This document shows positions 45,134-59,618 of a DNA stretch of 64,000 bases, piece by piece (position 1 is the stretch's first letter; the number at the start of each line of letters is the position of its first letter). The notes beneath the pieces were generated by a model. That model did not search any database. It was not told where the DNA came from and worked only from the letters and a program-made list of their open reading frames with translations. The DNA lies in the NCBI RefSeq assembly GCF_901521055.1, contig NZ_CABEGA010000018.1:124001-188000 (forward strand). The letters run 5' to 3'. Made by a program: the position numbers and the translations under genes. The stretch comes from Cellulomonas hominis. GTDB taxonomy: Bacteria; Actinomycetota; Actinomycetes; Actinomycetales; Cellulomonadaceae.

Positions 45134-46324
45134 ATGCTCCGTTGGTTGACGTCCGGTGAGTCGCACGGTCCCGCCCTGGTGGGCGTCCTGGAGGGCCTCC
45201 CCGCGGGGGTCGAGGTCGAGTCGGCCCACATCCGGGACGCGCTGGCGCGCCGGCGGCTGGGCTACGGCCGCGGCGCGCGCATGAAGTTCGAGCAGGACGA
45301 GGTGCGCATCCTCGGCGGCGTGCGCCTGGGCGAGTCCCAGGGCGGCCCGGTGGCGATCGAGATCGGCAACACCGAGTGGCCGAAGTGGGTCGACGTGATG
45401 TCGTCCGACCCGGTGGACGACCCGGAGAAGCTGAACCGCGCCCGCAACGCCCCGCTGACGCGCCCCCGCCCGGGCCACGCGGACCTGGTGGGCATGCGCA
45501 AGTACGCGTTCGACGACGCGCGCCCGGTGCTGGAGCGGGCCTCGGCGCGGGAGACCGCGGCCCGGGTCGCGCTGGGCACGGTCGCGGCGCGGTTCCTGGA
45601 GCAGGCGGCGGGCGTGCGGCTGGTGTCGCACGTCGTCGGCATCGGCCCGGTGAGCGCCCCGGAGGACGCGACGCTGCCGACCCCCGACGACGTGGCGGCG
45701 CTGGACGGCGACCCGGTGCGCTGCTTCGACGCGGCGACGTCGGCGGCGATGGTCGCGGAGATCGACCAGTGCCACAAGGACGGCGACACGCTCGGCGGCG
45801 TGGTCGAGGTGCTCGTGTACGGGCTGCCGTCCGGCCTCGGCTCGTACGTGCACGCCGACCGGCGCCTCGACGCGCGGCTCGCGGGCGCGCTCATGGGCAT
45901 CCAGGCGATCAAGGGCGTCGAGGTCGGCGACGGCTTCCGCACGGCGACGCGCCGGGGCTCGCAGGCGCACGACGAGATGGAGCGCGACGCCGACGGCCTG
46001 ATCCGGCGCCGCACCAACCGCGCGGGCGGCATCGAGGGCGGCATGACCAACGGCGAGGTCCTGCGGGTCCGCGCCGCGATGAAGCCGATCTCGACGGTGC
46101 CGCGCGCGCTGGCGACGGTCGACACCGCGACGGGCGAGCCGGCCCAGGCGCAGCACCAGCGCTCCGACGTCTGCGCGGTCCCGCCGGCGGCCGTGGTGGC
46201 CGAGGCGATGGTCGCCCTCGTGGTCGCGGACGCGCTGCTCGAGAAGACCGGCGGCGACTCGGTCGGCGAGGTGCGCCGCAACCTCGAGGCGTACGTCGCG
46301 TCGATCCCCGACCTGCTGCGATGA
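45134..46324 (+). CDS. aroC: chorismate synthase
   Basis: AroC makes chorismate from 5-enolpyruvylshikimate 3-phosphate, using reduced FMN. The 396-residue protein begins [25 protein letters not shown] and includes [60 protein letters not shown] and [14 protein letters not shown], with [15 protein letters not shown] near the end. ATG with GGGAGGAT upstream. aroK follows with a four-base overlap (ATGA). Confidence 0.97.
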   Translation: MLRWLTSGESHGPALVGVLEGLPAGVEVESAHIRDALARRRLGYGRGARMKFEQDEVRILGGVRLGESQGGPVAIEIGNTEWPKWVDVMSSDPVDDPEKLNRARNAPLTRPRPGHADLVGMRKYAFDDARPVLERASARETAARVALGTVAARFLEQAAGVRLVSHVVGIGPVSAPEDATLPTPDDVAALDGDPVRCFDAATSAAMVAEIDQCHKDGDTLGGVVEVLVYGLPSGLGSYVHADRRLDARLAGALMGIQAIKGVEVGDGFRTATRRGSQAHDEMERDADGLIRRRTNRAGGIEGGMTNGEVLRVRAAMKPISTVPRALATVDTATGEPAQAQHQRSDVCAVPPAAVVAEAMVALVVADALLEKTGGDSVGEVRRNLEAYVASIPDLLR

Positions 46325-46887
46325 CCTCCGCCGGCACCGGCGCCCGCCCGCGCGTCGTCCTGGTCGGCCCGCCCGGCTCGGGCAAGTCGACGGTCGCCCA
46401 GGCGCTCGCGCGGCGGTGGCAGCTCGCACCGCGGGACACCGACGCCGACGTGGAGGCGGCGGCCGGCAAGCCGGTCGCGGAGATCTTCGTGGACGACGGG
46501 GAGCCGCGGTTCCGCGAGCTCGAGCACGAGGCGGTGCGGGTCGCCCTGGCCGAGCACGACGGGGTGCTGGCGCTCGGCGGCGGTGCTGTGCTGCACCCGG
46601 CGACGCAGGACGCGCTGGCGGCGTACCGGGACGCGGGCGGCGTGGTGGTGTTCCTCGACGTGACGCTGCGGCACGCCGCGCCGCGGGTGGGGTTCAACCA
46701 GTCCCGTCCGCTGCTGCTCGGCAACCCGCGGGCCCGGTGGCAGGCGCTGATGGACGAGCGGCGGCCGGTGTACCAGCGGGTCGCGACGCTCGTCGTGTCG
46801 ACGGACGGCATCACCCCCGCCCAGGTGGCGGAGCGGATCGAGGAGGCGCTGGCGGACCAGCGCGGCGGGAGCGAGGGCGGACGATGA
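46321..46887 (+). CDS. aroK: shikimate kinase
   Basis: AroK phosphorylates shikimate at the 3-OH with ATP. The 188-residue protein has Walker [10 protein letters not shown] (about residues 16-24), the substrate region [40 protein letters not shown] and the lid with [12 protein letters not shown]. The ATG overlaps the aroC stop, and its stop overlaps the aroB start. Confidence 0.94.
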   Translation: MTSAGTGARPRVVLVGPPGSGKSTVAQALARRWQLAPRDTDADVEAAAGKPVAEIFVDDGEPRFRELEHEAVRVALAEHDGVLALGGGAVLHPATQDALAAYRDAGGVVVFLDVTLRHAAPRVGFNQSRPLLLGNPRARWQALMDERRPVYQRVATLVVSTDGITPAQVAERIEEALADQRGGSEGGR

Positions 46888-48008
46888 GCGGCACGCGCAC
46901 GGTCGAGGTCAGCGGCGAGCGGCCGTACGACGTGGTGATCGGCCGGCACCTGCTGGGCGAGCTGCCGCGCCTGCTCGGCGAGGGCGTCCGCAAGGTCCTG
47001 GTCATCCACCCCGCGGCGCTGGCGACGACCGCCGACGCCGTGCGCGACGACCTGACGGCCCACGGCTACGAGGCGCTGCTCGCCGAGGTGCCGGACGCGG
47101 AGCCGGCGAAGTCGGCCCAGGTGGCCGCGTTCTGCTGGCAGGTGCTCGGGCAGGCGGACTTCACGCGCAGCGACGCGATCATCGGGCTCGGCGGCGGCGC
47201 GACGACGGACCTCGCGGGGTTCGTCGCGTCCACCTGGCTGCGCGGCGTCAAGGTCGTGCACGTGCCGACGACCCTGCTGGCGATGGTCGACGCCGCGGTC
47301 GGCGGCAAGACCGGGATCAACACGGTCGAGGGCAAGAACCTGGTGGGGACGTTCCACGCCCCGGCCGGGGTGCTGTGCGACCTGGCGTCGCTGGAGAGCA
47401 TGCCGAAGCACGACTACGTCGCCGGGCTCGCCGAGGTCGTGAAGTGCGGGTTCATCGCGGACCCGCGCATCCTCGAGCTGGTCGAGCAGCACGGGCCGGA
47501 GATCACCGACCCGGTGCGGGCCGCGGGCTCCGAGGTGCTGGCCGAGCTGGTCGAGCGCGCCGTCGCCGTGAAGGCCAGGGTCGTGGGGGAGGACCTCCGG
47601 GAGGCCGGGCTGCGGGAGATCCTCAACTACGGGCACACCCTGGGGCACGCGATCGAGCACGTCGAGCGGTACTCGTGGCGGCACGGCGCGGCGGTGTCCG
47701 TCGGCATGGTCTACGCGGCGGAGCTCGCGCGCCTGGCCGGCCGGCTGGACGACGCGGTCGTGGCGCGGCACCGGTCGATCCTCTCGGGCCTCGGCCTGCC
47801 GACCACGTACCGCGGCGACCGGTGGGACCAGCTGCACGCGGCGATGCGGCGGGACAAGAAGACCCGCGGGGACCTGCTGCGGTTCGTGGTGCTGGAGGAC
47901 GTCGCGCGGCCGGCGCGGCTGGAGGGCCCGGACCCGACGCTGCTGGTCGCGGCGTACGCGGAAATCTCGGAGGGCGCGAGCACCCCGCGGGGGCTGTCGC
48001 TCGGCTGA
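46884..48008 (+). CDS. aroB: 3-dehydroquinate synthase
   Basis: AroB converts DAHP to 3-dehydroquinate with NAD and a divalent metal. The 374-residue protein has the NAD loop [40 protein letters not shown], and metal-ligand segments [11 protein letters not shown] (Glu) and [13 protein letters not shown] (His). The ATG lies in ATGA with the aroK stop. It is the last gene of aroCKB, followed after 113 bases by the satD-like gene and its repeat array. Confidence 0.96.
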   Translation: MSGTRTVEVSGERPYDVVIGRHLLGELPRLLGEGVRKVLVIHPAALATTADAVRDDLTAHGYEALLAEVPDAEPAKSAQVAAFCWQVLGQADFTRSDAIIGLGGGATTDLAGFVASTWLRGVKVVHVPTTLLAMVDAAVGGKTGINTVEGKNLVGTFHAPAGVLCDLASLESMPKHDYVAGLAEVVKCGFIADPRILELVEQHGPEITDPVRAAGSEVLAELVERAVAVKARVVGEDLREAGLREILNYGHTLGHAIEHVERYSWRHGAAVSVGMVYAAELARLAGRLDDAVVARHRSILSGLGLPTTYRGDRWDQLHAAMRRDKKTRGDLLRFVVLEDVARPARLEGPDPTLLVAAYAEISEGASTPRGLSLG

Positions 48009-48027
48009 GCACCGACAGGGCTGCGTC

Positions 48028-48117
48028 CTTGTCCGCGCGCCGCACAAGCTCTCAGCCTTGTAGCGCGCCGTACAAGGTCCACGCCTTGTAAGCGCACGTA
48101 CAAGGCCCTAGCCTTGT
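48028..48117. repeat. array of CTTGT-N10/11-ACAAG inverted repeats, probable operator
   Basis: Three inverted repeats, 48028-48048 (21 bases), 48057-48076 (20 bases, CTTGTAGCGCGCCGTACAAG) and 48085-48104 (20 bases), and a fourth left half-site CTTGT at 48113-48117, start at intervals of 29, 28 and 28 bases. The last half-site overlaps the -10 box (TAGCCT, 48109-48114) and lies four bases from the ATG. The layout is that of a multi-site repressor or activator operator. Confidence 0.75.
48109..48114 (+). promoter_or_regulatory. probable -10 box of a leaderless satD-like gene
   Basis: TAGCCT stands seven bases before the ATG at 48122 and shares its last two bases with the fourth CTTGT half-site. 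The same TAGCCT-to-ATG arrangement is found before metK. Confidence 0.5.
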
Positions 48118-48121
48118 CCGC

Positions 48122-48793
48122 ATGTGGGTGCTGACGATCGACCAGGAGGGCAGCCGGACCGTCGGCGACCGGGTGTCCGACCTGCTCGCGGGCCTCGCCG
48201 CCGACTCCCCGCTCACCCGCGCCGCGCAGGACGCGGTCGTCCTGCCGTTCGAGCGGACGGTCGGCGACGAGGTCCAGGGCGTGCTCGCCGACCCCGGCCT
48301 GGTCGTCGCCCTCACGCTGCACCTGGTGCGGGCCGGCGGCTGGAGCGTCGGCATCGGCGCGGGCCCGGTCGACCGGCCGCTCCCGGCGTCGTCGCGCGAG
48401 GCGTCCGGCGCCGCGTTCATCCACGCCCGCGAGGCCGTCGACGCGGCGAAGTCCCGGGCGCGCACCGTGCCGGTCGCCGTGCGCGGCGCGCGGCCGGACG
48501 TGGCGGCCGAGGCGGAGGCGGTGCTCACCCTGCTCGGCGCGGTCGTCGCCCGCCGGACCCCCGCCGGCTGGTCCGTGGCCGACCGGATGACCACCGAGCC
48601 CGGGGGAGCGGCCCCGCGCCAGGAGGACGTCGCAGCGGCGCTCGGCATCAGCCAGCAGGCCGTGAGCGAGCGGCTGCGCACCGCCCTGTGGTTCGAGGAG
48701 GTCGCCGCCCGGCCGGCCGCGGCGCGCCTGCTCCGGCTCGCCGCCGCGACCGATGACGATGGGCACCCGGGCCGGACCGAGGAGGACGCGTGA
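48122..48793 (+). CDS. SatD-like protein with C-terminal helix-turn-helix, probable regulator
   Basis: A 223-residue protein. The N-terminal part (VLPFERTVGDEVQGVLADPGLVV to HLVRAGGWSVGIGAGPVDRPLP) resembles the SatD family. Residues about 160-200 form a helix-turn-helix, PRQEDVAAALGISQQAVSERLRTALWFEE, like region 4 of sigma factors or short regulators. It may bind the CTTGT/ACAAG array just upstream and control its own expression, which is inference. The ATG has no Shine-Dalgarno stretch and follows a -10 box by seven bases. Its stop overlaps the next gene by four bases (GTGA). The biochemical role of SatD proteins is not settled; acid tolerance was suggested in streptococci. Confidence 0.65.
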   Translation: MWVLTIDQEGSRTVGDRVSDLLAGLAADSPLTRAAQDAVVLPFERTVGDEVQGVLADPGLVVALTLHLVRAGGWSVGIGAGPVDRPLPASSREASGAAFIHAREAVDAAKSRARTVPVAVRGARPDVAAEAEAVLTLLGAVVARRTPAGWSVADRMTTEPGGAAPRQEDVAAALGISQQAVSERLRTALWFEEVAARPAAARLLRLAAATDDDGHPGRTEEDA

Positions 48794-49245
48794 CACCGCT
48801 GTGGGGCGCCGTCGTCGTCGTGGCCGCGCTGGCGGTCAGCGCGGGGCTCGGGTGGGTCGCCGCCGCCGGCGTGCTGGTGCTGGCCGACCGGACGGGCGGT
48901 GGCCGCAGGCGGGCCCCGCGGGGGTCGCGTCGCCGACCGCGCGCCGCGGACGACCAGCCCGCCCGCTCCGCCGACGACGGGCCCGACGGCGACCGCGCCC
49001 GGGCGAAGCTGCGCGGCGGCACCTGGATCGGCGTCCTGGAGCGGCTCGCCGTCACCGGCACGCTGCTCGCCGGCGAGCCCGGCGGCGTCGCGGTCGTCGT
49101 GGCGATCAAGGGCCTCGGCCGCTACCCGGAGCTGCGCACCGGAGACGACCCGGCCGTGTCCGAGCGGTTCGTCATCGGGACGCTGGCGTCCCTGGTGTGG
49201 GCGGCGGGCCTCGGCGTGCTGGGCCGCTGGCTGCTGACGCGCTGA
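48790..49245 (+). CDS. membrane protein, DUF3307-like C-terminus
   Basis: A 151-residue protein with an N-terminal hydrophobic segment ([26 protein letters not shown]), a basic/acidic loop (about 37-72) and a C-terminal part [42 protein letters not shown] with two more likely spans. The last part resembles the C-terminal segment of DUF3307 proteins, which commonly accompany SatD. GTG start overlaps the satD-like gene (GTGA), so the two work as a unit. No enzymatic motif is seen. Confidence 0.65.
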   Translation: MTPLWGAVVVVAALAVSAGLGWVAAAGVLVLADRTGGGRRRAPRGSRRRPRAADDQPARSADDGPDGDRARAKLRGGTWIGVLERLAVTGTLLAGEPGGVAVVVAIKGLGRYPELRTGDDPAVSERFVIGTLASLVWAAGLGVLGRWLLTR

Positions 49246-49279
49246 GCACGGCGCGCAGCGGCCGTCCGCTCCTGCACGG

Positions 49280-49285
49280 TACGAT
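49280..49285 (+). promoter_or_regulatory. possible -10 box of efp-nusB
   Basis: TACGAT, 81 bases before the efp start, in the 121-base gap after the DUF3307-like gene. The -35 region is not clear. Confidence 0.4.
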
Positions 49286-49366
49286 GGTCGGCGGCCCAGC
49301 CCCGTCCCGCCTCGCGGACGCCCGTGGCGGCCGACCGACGCACCCCAGGACAGGAAGCAGCGACAC

Positions 49367-49930
49367 GTGGCGACGACGAACGACCTGAAGAACGGCACCG
49401 TGCTGAAGATCGACGGCCAGCTCTGGACGGTCATCGAGTTCCAGCACGTGAAGCCCGGCAAGGGCGGTGCGTTCGTCCGGACCAAGCTCAAGAACGTGCT
49501 GTCGGGCAAGGTCGTCGACCGCACGTTCAACGCGGGCCTGAAGATCGAGACCGCGAACGTCGACAAGCGCGACATGCAGTACCTGTACAAGGACGGCGAC
49601 GACTTCGTGTTCATGGACACGGACACCTACGACCAGATCACCGTCCCGGCGGCGACCGTGGGCGACGCCGCGAACTTCATGCTCGAGAGCACGAACGCGA
49701 TGGTCGCGACCAACGAGGGCGTGCCGCTCTACGTCGAGCTGCCGCCGTCGGTCACGCTCATGGTGACGTACACCGAGCCCGGCCTGCAGGGCGACCGCTC
49801 CTCGGCCGGCACGAAGCCCGCGACGCTGGAGACCGGCTACCAGATCCAGGTCCCGCTGTTCCTGGAGTCGGACACCAAGGTCAAGGTCGACACCCGTGAC
49901 GGCAGCTACCTGGGTCGCGTGAACGACTGA
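49367..49930 (+). CDS. efp: elongation factor P
   Basis: EF-P relieves ribosome stalling at polyproline stretches. The 187-residue protein has the three β-barrel domains (N-terminal [17 protein letters not shown], family signature near [20 protein letters not shown]). The tip loop reads [10 protein letters not shown] with Lys-32, the residue that is modified in E. coli. The loop PGKGG differs from the PGKGP form I recall for actinobacterial EF-P. No modification enzyme gene is in the window. GTG start with AGGACAGGAAG upstream. nusB follows after one base. Confidence 0.97.
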   Translation: MATTNDLKNGTVLKIDGQLWTVIEFQHVKPGKGGAFVRTKLKNVLSGKVVDRTFNAGLKIETANVDKRDMQYLYKDGDDFVFMDTDTYDQITVPAATVGDAANFMLESTNAMVATNEGVPLYVELPPSVTLMVTYTEPGLQGDRSSAGTKPATLETGYQIQVPLFLESDTKVKVDTRDGSYLGRVND

Positions 49931-49931
49931 C

Positions 49932-50348
49932 GTGGGTGCACGCACCAAGGCCCGCAAGCGGGCCCTCGACGTCCTCTTCGAGGCGGAGCAGCGCCGGCTC
50001 GACCCGCTGACCCTGCTCGCGGACCGGATCGCCCAGCCCGGCACCGAGGCGGCGCTGCCGCAGTACTCGGTCGAGCTGGTCGAGGGCGTGCAGGCGCAGC
50101 GGGCGCGGATCGACGAGGTCATCGCCACGCACTCGCACGGCTGGACGATCGAGCGCATGCCGGCCGTCGACAGGGAGCTCCTCCGGATCGGCGCCTGGGA
50201 GATCCTGTTCAACGACGACGTGCCCGACGCGGTCGCCGTGGACGAGGCCGTCGAGCTCGCGCGCAGCCTGTCCACGGACGAGAGCCCGGGCTTCGTGAAC
50301 GGCCTCCTGGGCCGCCTGGTCGACCTCAAGCCGACCCTGCTGGCCTGA
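49932..50348 (+). CDS. nusB: transcription antitermination factor NusB
   Basis: NusB binds boxA RNA with NusE and stabilises rRNA antitermination. The 138-residue protein begins GARTKARKRALDVLFEAEQR (family start ARRKARE.A...YQ.E). It keeps the helical core SHGWTIERMPAVDRELLRIGAWEILF and ends with AVELARSLSTDESPGFVNGLLGRL. GTG start, one base after the efp stop. A strong hairpin follows, so efp-nusB end before the pyr promoter. Confidence 0.95.
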   Translation: MGARTKARKRALDVLFEAEQRRLDPLTLLADRIAQPGTEAALPQYSVELVEGVQAQRARIDEVIATHSHGWTIERMPAVDRELLRIGAWEILFNDDVPDAVAVDEAVELARSLSTDESPGFVNGLLGRLVDLKPTLLA

Positions 50349-50362
50349 CGCCCCCATCGCCT

Positions 50363-50403
50363 CGCACGGCCCCCTGCCCTCCCGGGCGGGGGGCCGTCGT
50401 GCG
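50363..50403 (+). terminator. hairpin after nusB
   Basis: CGCACGGCCCCCTGCC pairs with GGGCGGGGGGCCGTCGTGCG with small interruptions, around a CTCCC-type loop, 14 bases after the nusB stop. No U-run, but a long stable stem. It marks the boundary to the pyrimidine operon. Confidence 0.55.
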
Positions 50404-50476
50404 TCCGGGCGCGGGCGTGGTGAGGGTCACGGGCCGCCCGGCGTGGACGCCACCGCCCCCGCGTCGGTGCGCCCTG

Positions 50477-50482
50477 TAAGGT
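50477..50482 (+). promoter_or_regulatory. probable -10 box of the pyr operon
   Basis: TAAGGT, 57 bases before the pyrR start. Transcription starting about seven bases downstream would include the complete PyrR hairpin in the leader. Confidence 0.5.
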
Positions 50483-50497
50483 GCCCGGGACAGGCAT

Positions 50498-52163
<1,666 letters not shown>

Positions 52164-52167
<4 letters not shown>

Positions 52168-53528
52168 CCACGCAGTACCTGCTCAAGGACGTGGCCCCGC
52201 TCGGTGGCGAGCGCACGGACGTGCTGATCGCCGGCGGCCTGGTCGCGGCGATCGGCGCGGAGGCGGGGGACGCGAGCGAGAACGCTCCCGACGACCTGCA
52301 CGTGATCGACGCGACCGGCATGGTGCTGCTGCCCGGCCTGGTCGACCTGCACACCCACCTGCGCGAGCCCGGGCGGGAGGACGCCGAGACCATCGCGTCC
52401 GGCACGCGCGCCGCGGCGGTCGGCGGGTTCACCGCGGTGCACGCGATGGCGAACACGACCCCGACGCAGGACACGGCGGGCGTGGTGGAGCAGGTGTGGC
52501 GGCTCGGCCGCGAGGCCGGCTGGGTCGACGTGCACCCGGTCGGCGCCGTGAGCGTCGGGCTGGCGGGGGAGCACCTGGCCGAGCTGGGCGCGATGGCCGA
52601 CTCGGCCGCCCGCGTCCGGGTGTTCTCCGACGACGGGAAGTGCGTGCACGACCCCGTGCTGATGCGCCGCGCGCTGGAGTACGTGAAGGCGTTCGACGGG
52701 GTCGTCGCCCAGCACGCCCAGGAGCCGCGGCTCACCGAGGGCGCCCAGATGCACGAGGGCGTGGTATCCGCGGAGATCGGCCTGGCCGGCTGGCCCGCGG
52801 TGGCGGAGGAGGCGGTGATCGCCCGCGACGTGCTGCTGGCCGAGCACGTCGGCTCGCGGCTGCACGTCTGCCACCTGTCGACCGCCGGCTCGGTGGAGAT
52901 CATCCGCTGGGCCAAGTCCCGCGGCATCGACGTGACCGCCGAGGTGACGCCGCACCACCTGGTCCTCACCGACGAGGAGGCGCGCGGCTACGACCCGGTG
53001 TTCAAGGTGAACCCGCCGCTGCGCACGCAGGCCGACGTGGACGCGGTCCGCGCGGGGCTCGCGGACGGGACGATCGACATCGTCGCGACCGACCACGCCC
53101 CGCACACCCGCGAGGACAAGGACTGCGAGTGGGCGGCCGCCGCGTTCGGCATGACCGGCCTGGAGACCGCGCTGTCCGTCGTGCAGCAGACGATGGTCGA
53201 CACCGGCCGCATGACCTGGGCGGACGTCGCCCGGGTGCTGTCGGCGAACCCGGCGCGCATCGGCCGCGTCGAGGGCCACGGCCGCCCCGTGGCCGTGGGG
53301 GAGCCCGCGAACCTCGTGCTGGTCGACCCCGCCGCCCGCCGGGTGGTCGAGCCGGAGCAGCAGGCGACCGCCTCGGCGAACTCGCCGCTGCGCGGCCGGG
53401 AGCTCCCGGGCCGGGTCGTCGCGACGTTCCTGCGCGGGCGCGCCACGGTGCTCGACGGCGTGCCGCAGGACGACGCGACCGGCAGCCGGCACGGCGCGCC
53501 GTTCGCCGCGGGGCGGGTGACGCCCTGA
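52164..53528 (+). CDS. pyrC: dihydroorotase
   Basis: PyrC closes carbamoyl-aspartate to dihydroorotate. The 454-residue amidohydrolase has the metal site [21 protein letters not shown], the later His in [31 protein letters not shown] and [13 protein letters not shown]. This is the class I, two-metal form. ATG overlaps the pyrB stop. Followed by the small PH-like gene with a one-base overlap. Confidence 0.96.
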
Positions 53529-54070
53529 TGCCGCCCTGGCTCTCCGTCACGATCCTCGTCGTGCTCGGCGTCGCCCTGCTGCTCGGCATGGTGAAGGGCT
53601 GGCGGCGCCTGCAGCGCGGCACGAGCGAGGTCCCCGCCCCGCCGGCGGTCCCGGACGAGGCGGAGCTCGGCGCCGCTCGGACCGCCGCGTTCGACGGCGT
53701 CTACGTCTCGAGCACCCGCGCGGGCGACTGGCTGGACCGGGTCGGCGCGCACGGCCTCGGCGTACGGTCCGTCGCCCAGGTGCAGGTGCACGACGCGGGC
53801 GTGGTCGTACGACGACGAGGCGCGCCGGACGTGTTCGTCCCGCGCGCGGCGCTGCGCGCGGTCGGCACGTCCGGCGGCATGGCCGGAAAGGTGGTCGGCG
53901 GGGAGGGCCTGGTCGTGCTGACCTGGGTGCCCGACCCGCAGCGCGACCCCCGCGGCCTCGACACGGGCCTGCGCCTGCGGCACCCGCACGAGCGGGACGA
54001 GCTGCGCGCGGCCGCCCAGGAACTGATCGGATCGACGCCCGCCGCGAGCGGGCCGGAGGAGACACGATGA
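53528..54070 (+). CDS. PH-like domain membrane protein between pyrC and carA
   Basis: A 180-residue protein with one N-terminal membrane span ([19 protein letters not shown]) and a soluble β-rich domain ([39 protein letters not shown] to [18 protein letters not shown]). A gene for this kind of protein is conserved at this place in many actinobacterial pyr operons (Rv1382-type, PH-like), but its role is unknown. A link to pyrimidine synthesis is suggested only by position. Translational coupling to pyrC (TGATG) and carA (ATGA). Confidence 0.82.
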   Translation: MPPWLSVTILVVLGVALLLGMVKGWRRLQRGTSEVPAPPAVPDEAELGAARTAAFDGVYVSSTRAGDWLDRVGAHGLGVRSVAQVQVHDAGVVVRRRGAPDVFVPRAALRAVGTSGGMAGKVVGGEGLVVLTWVPDPQRDPRGLDTGLRLRHPHERDELRAAAQELIGSTPAASGPEETR

Positions 54071-55295
54071 CGGACGCACTGCTGGTCCTCGAGGACGGGC
54101 GGACGTTCGCCGGCGAGTCCTACGGGGCCACCGGCCAGACCTGGGGCGAGATCGTCTTCAACACCGGCATGACCGGGTACCAGGAGACGCTCACCGACCC
54201 CAGCTACCACCGCCAGATCGTCGTGATGACGGCGCCGCACATCGGCAACACCGGCGTGAACGACGAGGACCCGGAGTCGGGCCGCATCTGGGTGTCCGGC
54301 TACGTGGTGCGCGACCCCGCGCGCCGCGCGTCGAGCTGGCGGTCCCGCCGGACGCTCGACGAGGAGCTGGCCGCGCAGGGCGTCGTCGGCATCTCCGGCG
54401 TCGACACCCGGGCGCTGACCCGGCACCTGCGCGAGCGCGGCGTGATGCGAGCGGCCATCGTGTCCGGCGACGCGCTGCTCGACGCCGCGGGCCGCCCGCG
54501 CGCCGCCGAGGACCTGGTCACCGAGGTGCGCGAGCGCCCGCAGATGGCCGGCGCCGACCTGGCGGGCGAGGTCTCGACCGACGCCGCGTACGTCGTCCCG
54601 GCGCTCGGCCCGGACGGGCAGCCGCTCACCGAGCCCGTGGCGCGCGTCGCCGCGGTGGACCTCGGCATCAAGTCGATGACCCCGCAGCGGATGGCCGAGC
54701 GGGGCATCGAGGTGCACGTGCTGCCCGCGCTGTCGTCGATCGACGACGTGCTCGCGACCGCCCCCGACGGCGTGTTCTTCTCGAACGGCCCCGGCGACCC
54801 GGGTGCCGCGACGCACGAGGTCGAGCTGCTCCGCGAGGTGCTGGACCGGAGGATCCCGTTCTTCGGCATCTGCTACGGAAACCAGATCCTCGGCCGGGCC
54901 CTCGGGTACGGGACCTACAAGCTCGGCTACGGGCACCGCGGCGTGAACCAGCCGGTGCTCGACCGCGCCACCGGCCGGGTGGAGATCACCGCGCACAACC
55001 ACGGCTTCGCCGTCGACGCCCCGCTCGACGAGGTGTCGGTCGCCCCGCACGACGGCGGCCGCTACGGCCGGGTCACGGTCTCGCACGTCGACCTGAACGA
55101 CGACGTGGTGGAGGGCCTCGCGGCGCTCGACCTGCCCGCGTTCTCCGTCCAGTACCACCCGGAGGCCGCGGCCGGCCCGCACGACGCCGCCTACCTGTTC
55201 GACCGGTTCCTCGACCTGATGCGCGACCCGGCCGCCGGCGCCGCCGCCGCCGGTCAGGCCACCGACCCCGCGACCCCGAAGGGAGCCGGCGCCTG

Positions 55296-55296
<1 letters not shown>
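54067..55296 (+). CDS. carA: carbamoyl-phosphate synthase small subunit
   Basis: CarA hydrolyses glutamine and channels ammonia to CarB. The 409-residue protein has the N-terminal small domain with [35 protein letters not shown], then a class I glutaminase domain with the nucleophile in [18 protein letters not shown] and the His/Glu in [10 protein letters not shown]. An Ala-rich tail ends the protein. ATG overlaps the PH-like gene stop; its stop overlaps carB by one base. Confidence 0.97.
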
Positions 55297-58651
<3,355 letters not shown>

Positions 58652-58655
<4 letters not shown>

Positions 58656-59509
58656 GGCCGTTCGGCGCCCGCCTCGCGGCGGCGACGGCCGAGCACGGCC
58701 CGCTGTGCGTCGGCATCGACCCGCACGTCTCGCTGCTCGATGCGTGGGGGCTGCCGGACTCCGCCGAGGGTCTGCGCCGGTTCGCGCTGACCGTCATGGA
58801 GGCCGTCGGCGGGCGGGTCGCCGCGGTGAAGCCGCAGTCGGCGTTCTTCGAGCGGCACGGGTCCGCGGGCGTCGCCGTGCTGGAGGAGGTCGTGGCCGCC
58901 GGCCGGGACACCGGCACGCTGGTCGTCGTGGACGCCAAGCGCGGGGACATCGGCTCGACCATGGGCGCCTACGCGGACGCGTACCTGCGCGACGGGTCGC
59001 CCCTGGCCGGCGACGCGCTGACGGTGTCGCCGTACCTGGGGTTCGGCTCGCTGGCGCCGGCGGTCGAGGCGGCCCTGGCCACGGGACGCGGGCTGTTCGT
59101 GCTCGCGCTGACCTCCAACCCCGAGGGGCCCGCGGTGCAGCACGCCCGCGACGCCGACGGGGTGGCGGTCGCGGACCGGGTCGCGCGGGAGGCGGCCGAG
59201 GCCAACGCGGCGGAGCTCGCGCGGGCCGGGGGCGACCTCGGGTCCGTCGGTCTGGTCGTCGGGGCCACCATCGGCGACGCGGCGGCCCGCCTCGGGGTCG
59301 ACCTCGCGGCCGTCCGGGGCCCGCTCCTGGCGCCCGGCGTCGGCGCGCAGGGAGCCGGCCCGGCGGAGCTGGCCGCGGTGTTCGGCGCCGCCCGCTCGGC
59401 GGTGCTCGCGTCGAGCTCCCGCGGGGTGCTCGCGGCGGGCCCGGACCCCCGGGCGCTCCGGGACGCCGCCCGCGCGGCGGCGGACGCGGCGGGCGCGGCC
59501 CTGCGCTGA
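58652..59509 (+). CDS. pyrF: orotidine-5'-phosphate decarboxylase (type 2)
   Basis: PyrF decarboxylates OMP to UMP, the last step of the pathway. The 285-residue protein has the type 2 layout of actinobacteria: [30 protein letters not shown], the catalytic [21 protein letters not shown] and [10 protein letters not shown] near the phosphate site. The GTG start overlaps carB by four bases. pyrD and pyrE are not in the operon, as in most actinobacteria. Last gene of the pyr operon, followed by a 315-base gene-free stretch. Confidence 0.95.
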
Positions 59510-59524
59510 CCCGCCCGCACCCGG

Positions 59525-59554
59525 GGCACCCGCGGGCACCCGCGGGCACCCGCG
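59525..59554. repeat. three tandem copies of a 10-base repeat
   Basis: GGCACCCGCG occurs three times in tandem (59525-59554), 15 bases after the pyrF stop and just before the long hairpin. It belongs to the gene-free stretch 59510-59824. Confidence 0.7.
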
Positions 59555-59560
59555 CCGATC

Positions 59561-59618
59561 GCGCCCCGTGGCCGGGACCGCGCCTTCTGCAGGGGGCGCG
59601 GTCCCGGCCACGGGGCGC
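59561..59618. terminator. 24-base perfect inverted repeat after pyrF
   Basis: Two arms of 24 bases (59561-59584 and 59595-59618) are fully complementary, with a 10-base loop TTCTGCAGGG. It is the longest perfect hairpin in the window. It probably ends the pyr operon; no U-run follows. The rest of the gap, to 59824, holds no gene and only the mihF promoter region. Confidence 0.75.

Noticed and set aside
48028-48117. A CRISPR-like array from the 28-base period repeats before the satD-like gene.
   Set aside because: Units are 20-base inverted repeats with spacers of only about 8 bases, only three and a half copies, and they overlap a promoter. This is an operator pattern.
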